DNA of 64,000 nucleotides from Rhodococcus jostii RHA1 (GCF_000014565.1 NC_008269.1:372001-436000); one strand, 5' to 3'; positions 27,183-36,673 are shown, numbered from the stretch's first letter. Made by a program: numbers and translations. The notes: a model not told the origin generated them from the letters alone.

Positions 27183-27830
27183 ATGGCCGCCCAGAAGCGA
27201 GCAGAAGTCACCCGCCGCGCATTGCTCCATGCCGCGGCCGAGGTGTTCACCCGCCACGGCTACGCAGACACGAAGCTGAGCGAGATCCTCACCCAGGCCC
27301 TGACAACCAAGGGGGCCCTGTACTTTCACTACGCCTCCAAGGAAGAACTCGCCCGCGCCGTCATCGAGGAGGGCACGAGGCGGTTCACTGCCGTGTGCAC
27401 CCCGTATCTCGACTCCCCCACGCCGGCATTCGAGGCCATGATCGGCATCTCATTCGTCACGGTCGACGCCGCCCTCAACGACCCGGTGATGGGGGCAACA
27501 TTCCGCCTCATCACCGAAATGGGCGACTACCGCAGTTCCGAGACGGACACCTTCGCCACCTGGATATCCACCTACCAACTCCTGGCCCACAGAGCAATCG
27601 ACGAGGGCGACCTGCGCGAGGACACCGATCCGGACGCCGTCGGTCAACTCCTCGTGGAACTCTTCGCCGGGGCACGCCTCCTGGCGACGGCCACCGACAA
27701 CCCCACCACCCTGCCGACGCGGACGGCAATGGCGTGGGATCTTCTCCTCCCGGTGCTGGTGACCACCCCAAAGATCGACTACTTTCGACAATTCGTCACC
27801 CGGAGGCTGCCCACGGTGCGCCTGCCGTGA
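27183..27830 (+). CDS. TetR regulator resembling gamma-butyrolactone receptors (ScbR/ArpA type), 215 aa
   Basis: The N-terminal HTH (TRRALLHAAAEVFTRHGYAD ... LTTKGALYFHYASKEELARAV) is the TetR DNA-binding domain, and the KGALYFHYASKEELA form is characteristic of ScbR/ArpA-like receptors. The C-terminal ligand domain has the usual helices (FRLITEMGDYRSSETDTFAT). In Streptomyces these proteins sense butyrolactone-type signals and repress secondary-metabolite genes. No AfsA-like synthase is in the window, so the ligand and targets are unknown. Confidence 0.75.
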   Translation: MAAQKRAEVTRRALLHAAAEVFTRHGYADTKLSEILTQALTTKGALYFHYASKEELARAVIEEGTRRFTAVCTPYLDSPTPAFEAMIGISFVTVDAALNDPVMGATFRLITEMGDYRSSETDTFATWISTYQLLAHRAIDEGDLREDTDPDAVGQLLVELFAGARLLATATDNPTTLPTRTAMAWDLLLPVLVTTPKIDYFRQFVTRRLPTVRLP

Positions 27831-28089
27831 CGGGTGCTGTGTCAGGAAGCTTCGTCTGAAGTGCGGCCGGACCGCCACCGAACGCAGCCACGGCAACCGC
27901 CGACCGGACTTCACGCAGGGTCCGCGCCAACTTATGCGGGGGTCAGTGGCCGCGTTCGCGTCGAACCCGATTTCCTCCCCACCGCGGTCACCCGGATATT
28001 CCTGTGGCACAACACCGTCTAACAACCCAACGTCGACGAGGACCAGGAGTGGCCTCCACACCGGCGTGCACCCCTCCCCCGCGCGGCCG

Positions 28090-28412
28090 GTTGCGATATA
28101 CCAAAGGGAATGGCTACGCCCCGACCAACCCGGTCGCCGCTTGCAGCGGCGTGACGTGATCATCCAGGTTACCGACGACAACGAGTGGATCTTTCCCGCC
28201 CGCGGTCGTGGACCCCGACGCCATCGCCATTCCCCATACCCGCCGCGCGGTCGCCCATCTCATGCCCACCCGAATCGACCTGGATCATCCCGGTGCAGGA
28301 CACCGAGAAAATTCTCACCGACCTCGGACACCCCAACACACGGCTGGGAACCGACCACCAAATCGTCTCCCCCAGCCTGCGTGCCGCACTGCTCAGACTC
28401 GGGAATCTGTGA
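28090..28412 (+). pseudogene. Frameshifted conserved hypothetical gene
   Basis: Three consecutive readings in different frames make one plausible protein: DVIIQVTDDNEWIFPA, then VVDPDAIAIPHTRRAVAHLM, then TWIIPVQDTEKILTDLGHPN ... SPSLRAALLRLGNL and a stop. No start is visible. The protein family is not one I can name. Confidence 0.4.
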
Positions 28413-29037
28413 CACGGCGTCTCACTCGCAGTCAGACCAAACCCCAGGCGGGCCGGCACCGGCAACACCGTCCCGCCCCCAAGGCTGTCGATCCTGCCTT
28501 CCGCCGATCAGACCCGGAACCAGCACGACGCCAACGACATTCATCCAGGATTCCGGGGCGTTGACCACGACGGCACGACACGTGGCCAACCGCTCGCCGG
28601 GAGCCTGCACGACTGCCTCCAACACCGCACCCACTACCTGGCGGCGAATTGCGTGGCCGCGGTATGTGACGAATCTTCCTCCAGCTTGATATCACAGCCA
28701 ACCTCGATGTCTTTCCGGAGCGTCAGTGCACGTCGTGATCACCCGCATCTGTGCGCCTCGGTCTCCAGACCGATGTCTTGTCACACACCGCAGTAGTGCT
28801 GCTGTTGGGCACGGCCGGGACTATCGGACTGACCGCGGGCCTGTCGAACGCTGCCGATCCGTGGCGCAGACCCCCGACCAGGCATGATCGGCAACTTCCT
28901 GCCCGACCTTGCTATGACGCTCGCCCTCGGTGGGGCCTGCTTGGTCGGCCGGCCTATTCCCGGGGCGCACCCGTTGGTATTTTCACCTCCTCACCTGAGG
29001 CGTGAAGGCCGCCATGCGCGGGTACGCCCCATTGGAC
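28413..29037. other. Degenerate region with membrane-protein-like traces
   Basis: Readings at about 28770-28860 (SHTAVVLLLGTAGTIGLTAG) and 28884-29050 (MIGNFLPDLAMTLALGGACL) are hydrophobic and in different frames, so they may be parts of one broken membrane protein. Nothing else was recognised. Confidence 0.3.
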
Positions 29038-29061
29038 CGTCGGCCCGATAATCGGGCGACG
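29038..29061 (+). promoter_or_regulatory. Hairpin upstream of the second ANTAR-like gene
   Basis: GCCCGAT and ATCGGGC flank a single A, extended by CGTC/GACG with one bulged G, 33 nt before the GTG at 29094. It could be an operator or an RNA stem. The other ANTAR-like gene also has a leader hairpin. Confidence 0.35.
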
Positions 29062-29093
29062 AGTGACGCCATACCGCGGGAGATGATGGCACG

Positions 29094-29408
29094 GTGCCCG
29101 AACCCGACTCGATCACTAGTCAGGCCGGGCTGGGTGTCCACCGCGCGCGGGATGGACGGGAAACCCTGTCGGTGGCGGAGGGCATCCTGATCGCCCTCCT
29201 CCGTTGCAGCCAAACCGACGCATTCGACGAACTGCTCCGAGTCGCGAACCGTCACCACCTCAGCGTGCTGACCGTCGCCCACGCTCTGGTGGACCTCGCC
29301 ATCGACGCCCACCCACCACTGGGATCCCCCGAACGACACCCGAACGCACCCGGCGCGTTGGCCGAGTGGGAGTCACGTCTCGCACATTGGCCGGAATCCT
29401 CTCGGTAA
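29094..29408 (+). CDS. ANTAR-like RNA-binding regulator, paralogue, 104 aa
   Basis: It parallels the gene at 118-447 in the same order: R-E-T/L-L-x-A-x-G-I-L-I-A-x-x-R-C-S, then AFDELLRVANRHHLSVLTVA and a C-terminal WESRLAHWP matching WEQLLAQLP. The ANTAR-like helices make RNA binding plausible. The start is GTG, with no ideal ribosome site. It stands alone in its strand context, 68 nt before a small acidic protein. Confidence 0.65.
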   Translation: MPEPDSITSQAGLGVHRARDGRETLSVAEGILIALLRCSQTDAFDELLRVANRHHLSVLTVAHALVDLAIDAHPPLGSPERHPNAPGALAEWESRLAHWPESSR

Positions 29409-29476
29409 CCGCGTCCGGCACCTCCATCAGCCGGTGCTGCTTGGCAGAGCCCCAAGGGCAGCGGCAGGATTGAACC

Positions 29477-29698
29477 ATGTCCATGAACGAGCCGTTCCTG
29501 CCGATCACACACGTAAGTGGCGACGAGATCGGCGCCGCAGACCCGGGATTGGGCGCCCCCGGCACCCCCGCACCGCCTACCGACGACGACACCGAGGAGA
29601 AGGAGCACGAATTCGAGGTCCGCATGGAGCAGGCCCGCGGCGCGAAGCAGATCTTCCGCCCCCCCGAACCCTCACCCGACCGGCCCACCTCCGACTGA
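29477..29698 (+). CDS. Small acidic hypothetical protein, 73 aa
   Basis: GCAGGA lies 8 nt before the ATG. The peptide begins MSMNEPFLPITHVSGDEIGA and is then Pro/Asp/Glu-rich with a charged helix (EEKEHEFEVRMEQARGAKQI). It has no membrane segment. It may be co-transcribed with the ANTAR-like gene 68 nt upstream. The function is unknown. Confidence 0.5.
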   Translation: MSMNEPFLPITHVSGDEIGAADPGLGAPGTPAPPTDDDTEEKEHEFEVRMEQARGAKQIFRPPEPSPDRPTSD

Positions 29699-29831
29699 CA
29701 CTCGCGATGCACGGGACACCTGGCCGTCCTGCCGCGTCCACATCCCGGCATTGCGAAATCGTCACGATCCCGCCAGGTCCGGCGCCTATGCTGGCCCGCA
29801 CACCCTCGCTCTCGTCAGGGAAGGCTCTGGG

Positions 29832-30284
29832 ATGTTCGTCCTGCTCCGGCACGCCCATGCGATAGGAAAGCAGAGCTGGCACGGGCCCGACGCCCACCGT
29901 CCCCTCAGTGCCCTGGGCCAGGAACAAGCTGCCGGGCTCGTCGAGACTCTCACCGGGGTCGAGCTGCGCGTCCTGTACTGCAGCCCGACCACCCGCTGCC
30001 TCGACACCCTCGCCCCGTTGGCCGCCGCCCACGGCCTTGTCATCCACGAGCACCCGCTGCTCACCCCGGACGCCGCCGCCGACGATCTGTTCGCCGCCCT
30101 CGACACCGTCGACCTGGACGGCACCCTGTGGTGCACCCACGGCGAAACCCTCACCGCGCTCGCCGCATGCACCCGCACCGACGGGACCCGCGCATTCCCC
30201 ATCGGTGACACCGCAAAGGGTGGGGCCTGGCTGCTCAATGCCCACAACCCGCCGCGCTACATCGACCCCGATCCGCCGCAGTAG
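29832..30284 (+). CDS. Histidine phosphatase (SixA/phosphoglycerate mutase fold), 150 aa
   Basis: MFVLLRHAHA carries the RH catalytic motif, followed by RPLSALGQEQAAGL, YCSPTTRCLDTLAPLA (the SSP-like Arg region) and the second His in WCTHGETLTAL. At 150 aa it is the short SixA-type form, which removes phosphate from small molecules or phosphohistidine proteins. The ATG is supported by AAGGCTCTGGG upstream and by alignment of the N-terminal strand. Neighbours give no hint of the substrate. Confidence 0.85.
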   Translation: MFVLLRHAHAIGKQSWHGPDAHRPLSALGQEQAAGLVETLTGVELRVLYCSPTTRCLDTLAPLAAAHGLVIHEHPLLTPDAAADDLFAALDTVDLDGTLWCTHGETLTALAACTRTDGTRAFPIGDTAKGGAWLLNAHNPPRYIDPDPPQ

Positions 30285-30384
30285 CCTGCTTCGGCGGTGG
30301 AGATCGCCGCTACGAAAGTGCGACGAGCGACTTCGTGTCGACGACCCGGGAGATCCAGCAACCGCTCAACCCGGGGACGCCGTG

Positions 30385-30855
30385 TCAGGCGGTGGGGGCA
30401 ATCGGGTGGGGGTGCTGATGTGCAACCTCGCCACCCACCTCCCCGACCCCGGGCACCGCCTCGCGACCGTCCGCGACTGCATGCGCGAGGGCAAGGCCGC
30501 GCTGCGCGAGATGAGCCCGGCCCAGGTACTTGCGATGAGCGCGCTCGGCGCCGCCCCGCTCGGCATGGAGATGCTCCTCGGCCGGCGCGGACCGCTCCGG
30601 CCCCCGTTCAACGTGGTGATCTCCAACGTCGCCGGCCCCCGAACCCCCTTGTACTGGAACGGGGCCCGACTCGACGCCCTGTACCCGCTGTCGATCCCCA
30701 CCACCGGGCAGGCCCTCAACATCACCTGCACCAGCAACGACGACCAGATCGTCTTCGGGCTCACCGGCTGCCGCCGCACCCTGCCCGACCTGAACCCGCT
30801 GCTCGGCCACCTCGACACCGAACTCGACGCCCTCGAACGCGCCGTCGGCCTGTAA
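30385..30855 (+). pseudogene. C-terminal fragment of a wax ester synthase/acyl-CoA:diacylglycerol acyltransferase
   Basis: GGNRVGVLMCNLATHLPDPG, PPFNVVISNVAGPRTPLYWN and LSIPTTGQALNITCTSNDDQ ... FGLTGCRRTLPDLNPLLGHL are hallmark motifs of the C-terminal half of WS/DGAT enzymes, which make storage wax esters and triacylglycerol in Rhodococcus. The N-terminal half with the catalytic HHxxxDG is absent and no proper start is present. Translation from the ATG at 30418 would give a domain without an active site. Confidence 0.85.
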
Positions 30856-30891
30856 CACCACACCACCTCGTTCCCAGGAGAATCCCCACCC

Positions 30892-31032
30892 ATGAGCACA
30901 CCCACCTCCGCGGCACCGAAACCGACGACCACCACACCACGCACCGAGCCGATCAGCACCGCCGAAATCAAGGCCCGCATCGCGGCAATGCCCCCAGACG
31001 ACCCACACCGGCCCCGCCCCACCCCGAACTGA
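30892..31032 (+). CDS. Possible small Thr/Pro-rich peptide, 46 aa
   Basis: CAGGAG lies about 11 nt before the ATG. The peptide is MSTPTSAAPKPTTTTPRTEP followed by a short helix (ISTAEIKARIAAMPPDD). It directly follows the truncated acyltransferase and overlaps, antisense, a candidate membrane peptide on the other strand. Confidence 0.4.
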   Translation: MSTPTSAAPKPTTTTPRTEPISTAEIKARIAAMPPDDPHRPRPTPN

Positions 31033-31123
31033 ACACCAGCCGCCGAACGACGACCACCCACACCACCAGCACCGCGGCGCCGACGACCACGCACACCAGC
31101 ACCGCCTTCAGGACCTGCTTCAT
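30968..31123 (-). CDS. Possible single-helix membrane peptide, 51 aa
   Basis: The ATG at 31123 has GAGGTGAGTGAGC just upstream. It encodes MKQVLKAVLVCVVVGAAVLV and a further hydrophobic run before RRLVFSS. It overlaps the plus-strand 46-aa frame by 65 nt, so at most one may be real. Confidence 0.35.
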   Translation of the reverse strand: MKQVLKAVLVCVVVGAAVLVVWVVVVRRLVFSSGWGGAGVGRLGALPRCGP

Positions 31124-31491
31124 CGCTCACTCACCTCGTCACCCACCTTCATTGCACCACTCCCGCCCTCCGTCCGGCCCGAATCCCGGTTGGGCGACAG
31201 CGAGAAGGCGAGAACGGGGCGCCGTCGTAGGTCACCGGCGGGGCGTCGGCGCCCCCAACGCAGGCCGCACCTCGCGTGCACGCAATGCGCCGTGCGCTCG
31301 ATCGCACGCGATTGCGAGGGGTGCGTGCACCCGACCCAGCACCGGTGTGACCAGCGACGGAAACACCCGACCGTTCCTGCCTGCCGGCACGGTCGCCGGT
31401 ACCACTCGAACCACCGACCACATCCGTGATGCGATTCGGTCCACTGCGCCGGCGGTAGGCGGGCCCCGCCGGCACGGAATGGAGGACCGAG
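31124..31491. other. Gap without a supported gene
   Basis: Frames in both directions are Arg-rich and lack recognisable domains. ATGGAGGACCGAG at the end is the ribosome site of the next gene. Confidence 0.4.
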
Positions 31492-31851
31492 ATGACCGAA
31501 GTCGACTACATCGACGTGGTCGGGGCGCAGTCCGTGCTCGAGGTGGCCGAAGTGGTCGCCGCGGTGCTCGGGGCCCGGATGGAGATGGGCGGCGAACCCG
31601 GCCGCATCGTGGTCACCGGAACGCCCGATCCCGATCTTCGGGTGGTCATCGGGCTGGCGATCAACGACCGCGGGCTGCCCGAAAGGTGGACCAGGCGAAT
31701 CACCATCACCCACGATGGCGACGAACGCCGCCGCTGGGCGCAGCATCTACACCGTGCCGTCACCGAACGCCGCGACTGGACACTCACCGTGATCCCCGGC
31801 GGCCCACCGAACCCACACTCCCCACCCTCGTCGAACATCCCGGGGAGATGA
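31492..31851 (+). CDS. Hypothetical protein, 119 aa
   Basis: GGAGG lies 5 nt before the ATG. It is a compact alpha/beta-looking protein (VGAQSVLEVAEVVAAVLGAR; GRIVVTGTPDPDLRVVIGLA; RRITITHDGDERRRWAQHLH) with a Pro-rich tail. It has no signal peptide, membrane helix or known domain. Confidence 0.6.
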   Translation: MTEVDYIDVVGAQSVLEVAEVVAAVLGARMEMGGEPGRIVVTGTPDPDLRVVIGLAINDRGLPERWTRRITITHDGDERRRWAQHLHRAVTERRDWTLTVIPGGPPNPHSPPSSNIPGR

Positions 31852-32064
31852 CCCGCTCCGCGGAAAGACACACGCCAGAATCCAGACACTGCCCCTCGTG
31901 CACTGCCCCTCGTGCGCGCCGGGGAGCAAGGCGCCGGGTACTGGACGGCCCCCTGACCGGTCCTCGGCGCCGTCGACCCGGACACCGGCACGCGCCACCA
32001 CCGCCCGCGGACAAACACCTCATTCTTTGGCCGTTTCGCCGTGTGTCCAGCTCTTGACGCTGGC

Positions 32065-33804
32065 CTATGATGCCCTTTGCTCACCGGGTCCGACTCCGGT
32101 TCGGCGAGTGGGGAGCGTTTGATTCGGCGCCGCGGATTGGTATTGCTGCTCAACTATCCACGCCGCGATCTGACTTCGGGAGTTGAAGCCAAGCTTGGTA
32201 AGAATATGTTCGACGTGGCCTTGAGCGGTACGTTGCGAGATCACCAGTTCGGAGGCGATTGCCCTGTTGGTCATCCCTTTCGAAACCAGGTACGCGACCT
32301 GCCTTTCTCGTCGTGTCAGCGTCGTGTCAGAACATGCGAGGCCCTGGTTGGTCGTTTGAGTCTCGCCGAGAGCGAAGGCAACAGCGTCGGCGAAGCACGT
32401 ATCCGATCCATTGGAATACGCTGCCTCGAAAGCTCGATCGCCGAGTGCACGTCTTGCCTGCTGCTCGCAGCGCGCGTGGTCTGGGAGAAGCTGTGGGGAG
32501 ACGATGCATGCTCCGCCGACCACACGCGCCGCTCCAAGGAGGACCGCCGCTCGGCGAGCGTCTCGCTTCCGCCCAGAGATCCACGCTGAAATCTCCAGGC
32601 ACCCAGCGACACCCAGACGGTCGTTAACCTGAGAGGCGGACCGCAAGCAGTCTTTGACCATGCTGTCTGCTCGTGCGAGGTCGCCGTGTTGAAAGGTTGT
32701 CAGGGCTGCGATCCATAGGATCCACCCACGGTAGGTCTCTGTTCCACGAGTGTCGCCTATTTCCGAAATGCCGCGTAGGCACAGTTGCACACGTGCTATG
32801 TCACCCGACAGTCCGCTCGCGAGCGCAAGTCCGAGCCACGCCCAAACTTGCTTTAAGGGTGCTTCATGGTTTCGGCTGACCGATACGGCTTTGTCGAAGA
32901 ACATTTGGGCCTGGGAGAAATGGCCTCGCAGGATGGCGTGACATCCTGCGGCATAGAAGTCGAGCAGCCCCACGTGCTCATCAGCTGCGTGTGCGCTGCG
33001 CTTCATCCCATCGTCGATGAGTGCTCTCGCTGCCAACAGATCACCTTGCAGAGCGGCGAGGACACCTGCAGCATAGAGTCCTTCGATCCGGTCAGCGCTT
33101 GGATGGCCATGTGCTCCGTCCAACATCCTGGTGAACCATTGTCGTCCCTCCCCCAGCATGCCCTGAGCACACCAGAACGGGTATAACGCAACGGCAATTC
33201 GCAAACCTGTGTCCCGTTCGGCGCCGTCTTGTCCGGTGCCACAGTGTTCGAGTGCGGCTCGTAGGTTCGGCTGTTCCGCCTCCAACCGGGCGATCCAGTC
33301 GACTTGGTGACGACTGATCCACTCACTGTTCGCTTGATTTACCAGTCGGGCATACCAATCGCGGTGCAGCCGGCGCAGCGATTGATATTCGGTGTCGTCC
33401 TGCAGCTGTTCTCTTCCGTAGTCGCGCAGGGTTCCAAGTAGGCGGTACCGCGCTGTGGCACCGTGGTCCTCTCTGCTGAGGATTGACTTGTCGATTAGCG
33501 AGGCGATGAGGTCGAGGACCTCGTCCGCGGCAAGGTTGCCGGCGCAAATCCCCTCGGCTGCGTCAAGGTCGAAGCTTTCCTCGAAGACCGACAGTCTTGC
33601 CCAGAGCGCCCGTTCCTCAGCGGAACATAGGTCGCGAGTCCAATCGATAGACCGCCGCAATGTCTGTTGGCGTGCGGGCGCACCCGTCGTACCTACCGAC
33701 AGCAGGCTGTAGGGGTCGGGCAGCTTCTGCAGGATCTGTTCGACAGACATTGCCCTCAGCCGAATCGCGGCCAGTTCGATCGCTAGTGGGATCCCGTCGA
33801 GTCG
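32065..33804 (-). pseudogene. LuxR/MalT-type ATPase regulator, C-terminal part (split by IS256 element)
   Basis: It continues the frame of 35272-35910 after the insertion: CRRLDGIPLAIELAAIRLRA, then a winged-helix segment, a TPR-like region (about 300 residues) and a C-terminal LuxR HTH (LTRRERQVAYLVSKGMTNRA ... RTAQGHVEHILTKLG). Intact proteins of this class are ATP-dependent transcription activators. An internal ATG at 33750 could give a 561-aa product lacking the NTPase domain. The broken gene points toward no obvious target operon. The loss is recent, because the frame is otherwise clean. Confidence 0.85.
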
Positions 33805-33813
33805 ACGGCAAAT
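33805..33813. repeat. Left copy of 9-bp target duplication
   Basis: ACGGCAAAT, identical to 35272-35280. Confidence 0.9.
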
Positions 33814-35271
33814 GAGGAATGCTCAGAACCTGTGGATCCCGGGAGGGCGTACCTTCCCGGAAGATGATCTACGAAGTTCACAGGAATCTGATCAAGACCA
33901 GCGCGCCAACGCTGGCGGGAAGGTACGCCCGTGCTCACGGTAGTACACGACGACGACCGCTCCAACGACGACGTCGGGCGGTCGATGCTCGACGAGATCG
34001 TCCGCGATGGTGCGCGGCAGATGCTGGCGGCCGCGCTGCAGGCGGAGGTGGCCGCCTATATCGAGCAGTTCGCTGATCAGGTCGACGAGAACGGTCGCCG
34101 CCTGGTGGTCCGCAACGGCTACCATCACGAACGCGATGTGCTGACCGCCGCGGGCGCGGTCACCGTGAAGGTTCCCAGAGTGAACGATAAGCGCGTCGAC
34201 CCGGACACCGGCGAGCGACAGCGGTTTTCGTCCGCGATCCTGCCGGCCTGGGTACGTAAGTCCCCGCAGATGAACGAGGTGCTGCCGCTGCTGTACCTGC
34301 ACGGGCTCTCCACCAGCGACTTCGGGCCGGCGCTCGAGCAGTTCCTCGGATCCGGTGCCGGACTGTCGGCGGCCTCGATCACCCGGTTGACATCCCAGTG
34401 GCAGGACGAGGCCAAGGCCTTCCAGGATCGGGACCTCTCGGGCACCGACTTCGTCTATCTGTGGGTCGACGGCATCCACCTCAAGGTGAGGCTTGAGCAG
34501 GAAAAACTGTGCCTGCTGGTGATGATCGGTGTCCGTGCGGACGGACGCAAGGAGCTCGTCGCCCTCACCGACGGGTACCGCGAGTCCACCGAGTCGTGGG
34601 CTGACCTGTTGCGCAGCTGCCGACGCCGCGGCATGACCGCCCCAGTTCTGGCGGTCGGTGACGGCGCGCTGGGGTTCTGGCGGGCGTTGCGGGAGGTGTT
34701 CCCGGAAACCCGGGAGCAGCGATGCTGGTTCCATAAGCAGGCCAACGTTCTTGCTGCGCTGCCGAAGTCGGCGCATCCGGGTGCGCTCGCGGCGATGAAG
34801 GAAATTTACAACGCCGAGGACATCGACAAAGCGCAAGTGGCGATCAAGGCCTTCGAACTCGACTACGGCGCGAAGTATCCGAAGGCGGTGAAGAAGATCA
34901 CCGACGACATGGATGTGCTGCTCGAGTTCTACAAGTATCCGGCTGAGCACTGGGTGCATCTACGCACGACAAATCCCATCGAATCCACTTTCGCCACAGT
35001 GCGACTCCGGACCAAGGTCACCAAGGGTCCCGGGTCCCGTGCGGCGGGACTTGCCATGGCCTACAAGCTGATCGACGCCGCCCAGGCTCGCTGGCGGGCG
35101 GTCAACGCACCACATCTGGTCGCGCTCGTTCGTGCCGGCGCGGTGTTCCACACGGGCAAGCTACTTGAGCGACCCACCGCCATCAGCCCCAACGCCGGGG
35201 CGGTCGAGCCCGCAAGCACCGGAGCGGAGGTTGCCTGAAACTCCCTCATCCACAGGTATTGACAATATCTC
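33814..35271 (+). mobile_element. Intact IS256-family insertion sequence, 1458 bp
   Basis: The ends are imperfect inverted repeats: GAGGAATGCTCAGAACCTGT at the left, and on the reverse strand GAGATATTGTCAATACCTGT at the right, both continuing GGAT (18 of 24 match). It is flanked by a 9-bp direct repeat and carries one complete transposase. It interrupts the LuxR/MalT-type regulator in opposite orientation. Confidence 0.92.
33931..35238 (+). CDS. IS256-family (mutator) transposase, 435 aa
   Basis: Typical mutator transposase order: an N-terminal DNA-binding region (AAYIEQFADQVDENGRRLVV), VPRVNDKRVDPDTGERQRFS, LYLHGLSTSDFGPALEQFLG, the first catalytic Asp in YLWVDGIHLKVRLEQE, the second in LAVGDGALGFWRAL, EQRCWFHKQANVLAALPKSA and the acidic/His C-terminal part (NPIESTFATVRLRTK). 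The start is GTG and the frame is uninterrupted, so the element is probably active. Confidence 0.93.
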   Translation: MLTVVHDDDRSNDDVGRSMLDEIVRDGARQMLAAALQAEVAAYIEQFADQVDENGRRLVVRNGYHHERDVLTAAGAVTVKVPRVNDKRVDPDTGERQRFSSAILPAWVRKSPQMNEVLPLLYLHGLSTSDFGPALEQFLGSGAGLSAASITRLTSQWQDEAKAFQDRDLSGTDFVYLWVDGIHLKVRLEQEKLCLLVMIGVRADGRKELVALTDGYRESTESWADLLRSCRRRGMTAPVLAVGDGALGFWRALREVFPETREQRCWFHKQANVLAALPKSAHPGALAAMKEIYNAEDIDKAQVAIKAFELDYGAKYPKAVKKITDDMDVLLEFYKYPAEHWVHLRTTNPIESTFATVRLRTKVTKGPGSRAAGLAMAYKLIDAAQARWRAVNAPHLVALVRAGAVFHTGKLLERPTAISPNAGAVEPASTGAEVA

Positions 35272-35280
35272 ACGGCAAAT
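35272..35280. repeat. Right copy of 9-bp target duplication
   Basis: ACGGCAAAT, identical to 33805-33813. Deleting the element plus one copy restores the regulator frame. Confidence 0.9.
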
Positions 35281-35910
35281 CGCGGATACTGCAACGTGAT
35301 TGGCATCAGTGAGGCCGAACTCGGGGACAATAGTTGCTGCCCGTTCCGTGAATAGGGTGATCGCCTCGCACCGTGAGGTGCTGTGCACCGGGTGCTGCAG
35401 ATCTTCGCTCGGCACTGTCATGGGCGGGACGCGGAATACCGCCTCCCCACCGATTCCGAGAGCTTGCCTGGTGGTGGTCAGTATCCGTAGTCCTGGGCAA
35501 CTTCGCAGCAGGAACGCGCACAAGGCGGCTGTCGATGCGATGAATTGATCGCAGCAGTCGAGGATGAGCAGCGCGGTCTTGGGCGCGAGATGCTCCGCGA
35601 GTTTCGGGGCGGTGTGCTCGTTGTATTCGGCAGGCTTGCCGACGATGTCGGAGACTGCGGCGACGAGCGACGAGCCGTCGGGAATTTCACTGAGGTCAAC
35701 CAACCAGACACCGTCGTCGAAGGTGCGTAACACCTCCGATGCGACGCGACACGCTAGCCGGGTTTTCCCTATTCCACCAGCCCCGGTGATGGTTACCAGT
35801 CGCGTCACTGATAGCAGTCGTTTTGTCTCCGCCAGTTCGCGGCGGCGCCCGACAAAACTGGTCAACTCGTACGGCAGGTTACCCACCCTGCGTTTGCTAG
35901 CCGTAGGCAT
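35272..35910 (-). pseudogene. LuxR/MalT-type ATPase regulator, N-terminal NTPase part
   Basis: From the ATG at 35910 it reads SFVGRRRELAETKRLLSVTR and then LVTITGAGGIGKTRLACRVA (Walker A), LLILDCCDQFIASTAALCAF (Walker B) and LRILTTTRQALGIGGEAVF, the NB-ARC-like NTPase of large LuxR regulators. After VSAIC the frame enters the insertion sequence and ends at 35161. Joining it to 33804-32065 gives exactly 793 codons with stop, the normal size of this family. Confidence 0.88.
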
Positions 35911-36203
35911 CTCGAGGCCACCGTGCCGAGTGTCCGGTGAAGGGAGAACGACCCGCTATGGCCGCACTCGCGGATCGAGTACCCGAACGCAGATGCTGAC
36001 GAGGGCTCGGACCACCATCGCGACTTGACGGATCGTCCAACTCCGACGCCGAGTGTCGAGAGCCGAGTGAATGGCCAGCGGTCGGCAGCTGGTCGGTGGC
36101 ACTGGTGTAGCGGTCATCGGCGGAGGGGCGCAGTGACAGGCTCGCCTCGACGGCTTCGGGGCCGGTCTGTAGCCGTCGCTGCAGCAGTTCGCCGCACTCG
36201 GGG

Positions 36204-36584
36204 TTACCGGTGGACATCGGAGCGTTCGGCGTCTCGGTGGTGGGCGTTCGAAACGGGGTAGGTTTCTGCGAGTTGGTCACTGCATGTTGGATCGCATTCC
36301 AAGTCGTGGACGCTTTGCCAGAGCTTTTGGAGGAATCTCTGCCGAGACATTCCAAATGTCTGGAATATTTCGCCGGAAGGGGCTCCGCCGAAGGGAATCC
36401 AGATCTGGGCGAAGCGAAAGATCTCCTGCGCCTCACTCTGACGGTGTCGTCCCTTAGCCCTTCTCTGCCTGAGCTTGTGATAACGAGTCGATCGATAGGG
36501 GCGCGTCTGATCGTCAACCAGCGAGTTCCGGTCCACCCCAGTGGGGGATGAGGGTTGTTTCTGTGAGGGTCCAGCTGTATTCAT
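36204..36584 (-). CDS. Hypothetical protein with IWIPFGGAP motif, 126 aa
   Basis: Residues about 50-105 (EAQEIFRFAQIWIPFGGAPS; GEIFQTFGMSRQRFLQKLW; DLECDPTCSDQLAETYP) are clearly related to a frameshifted copy at 53302-53690 (ILEVTHVWAPFGGAPEEEVF). This small helical actinobacterial family looks a little like DUF3263-type DNA-binding proteins. The first ~45 residues are unconserved and the ATG has no ribosome site, so the true start may be internal. Confidence 0.45.
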   Translation of the reverse strand: MNTAGPSQKQPSSPTGVDRNSLVDDQTRPYRSTRYHKLRQRRAKGRHRQSEAQEIFRFAQIWIPFGGAPSGEIFQTFGMSRQRFLQKLWQSVHDLECDPTCSDQLAETYPVSNAHHRDAERSDVHR

Positions 36585-36673
36585 GGCAATTCCAGGGCTG
36601 ATGGAGGTTTGAGATCAGTGAACTCTTGGGTGGTTAGGAGATCTGTCGGGGATCTCGATCCTCTGAGGCGGAA

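Noticed and set aside
30297..32057. 586-codon plus-strand frame
   Set aside because: Low-complexity Arg/Thr/His/Pro translation, out of frame with the wax ester synthase fragment and the 119-aa gene.
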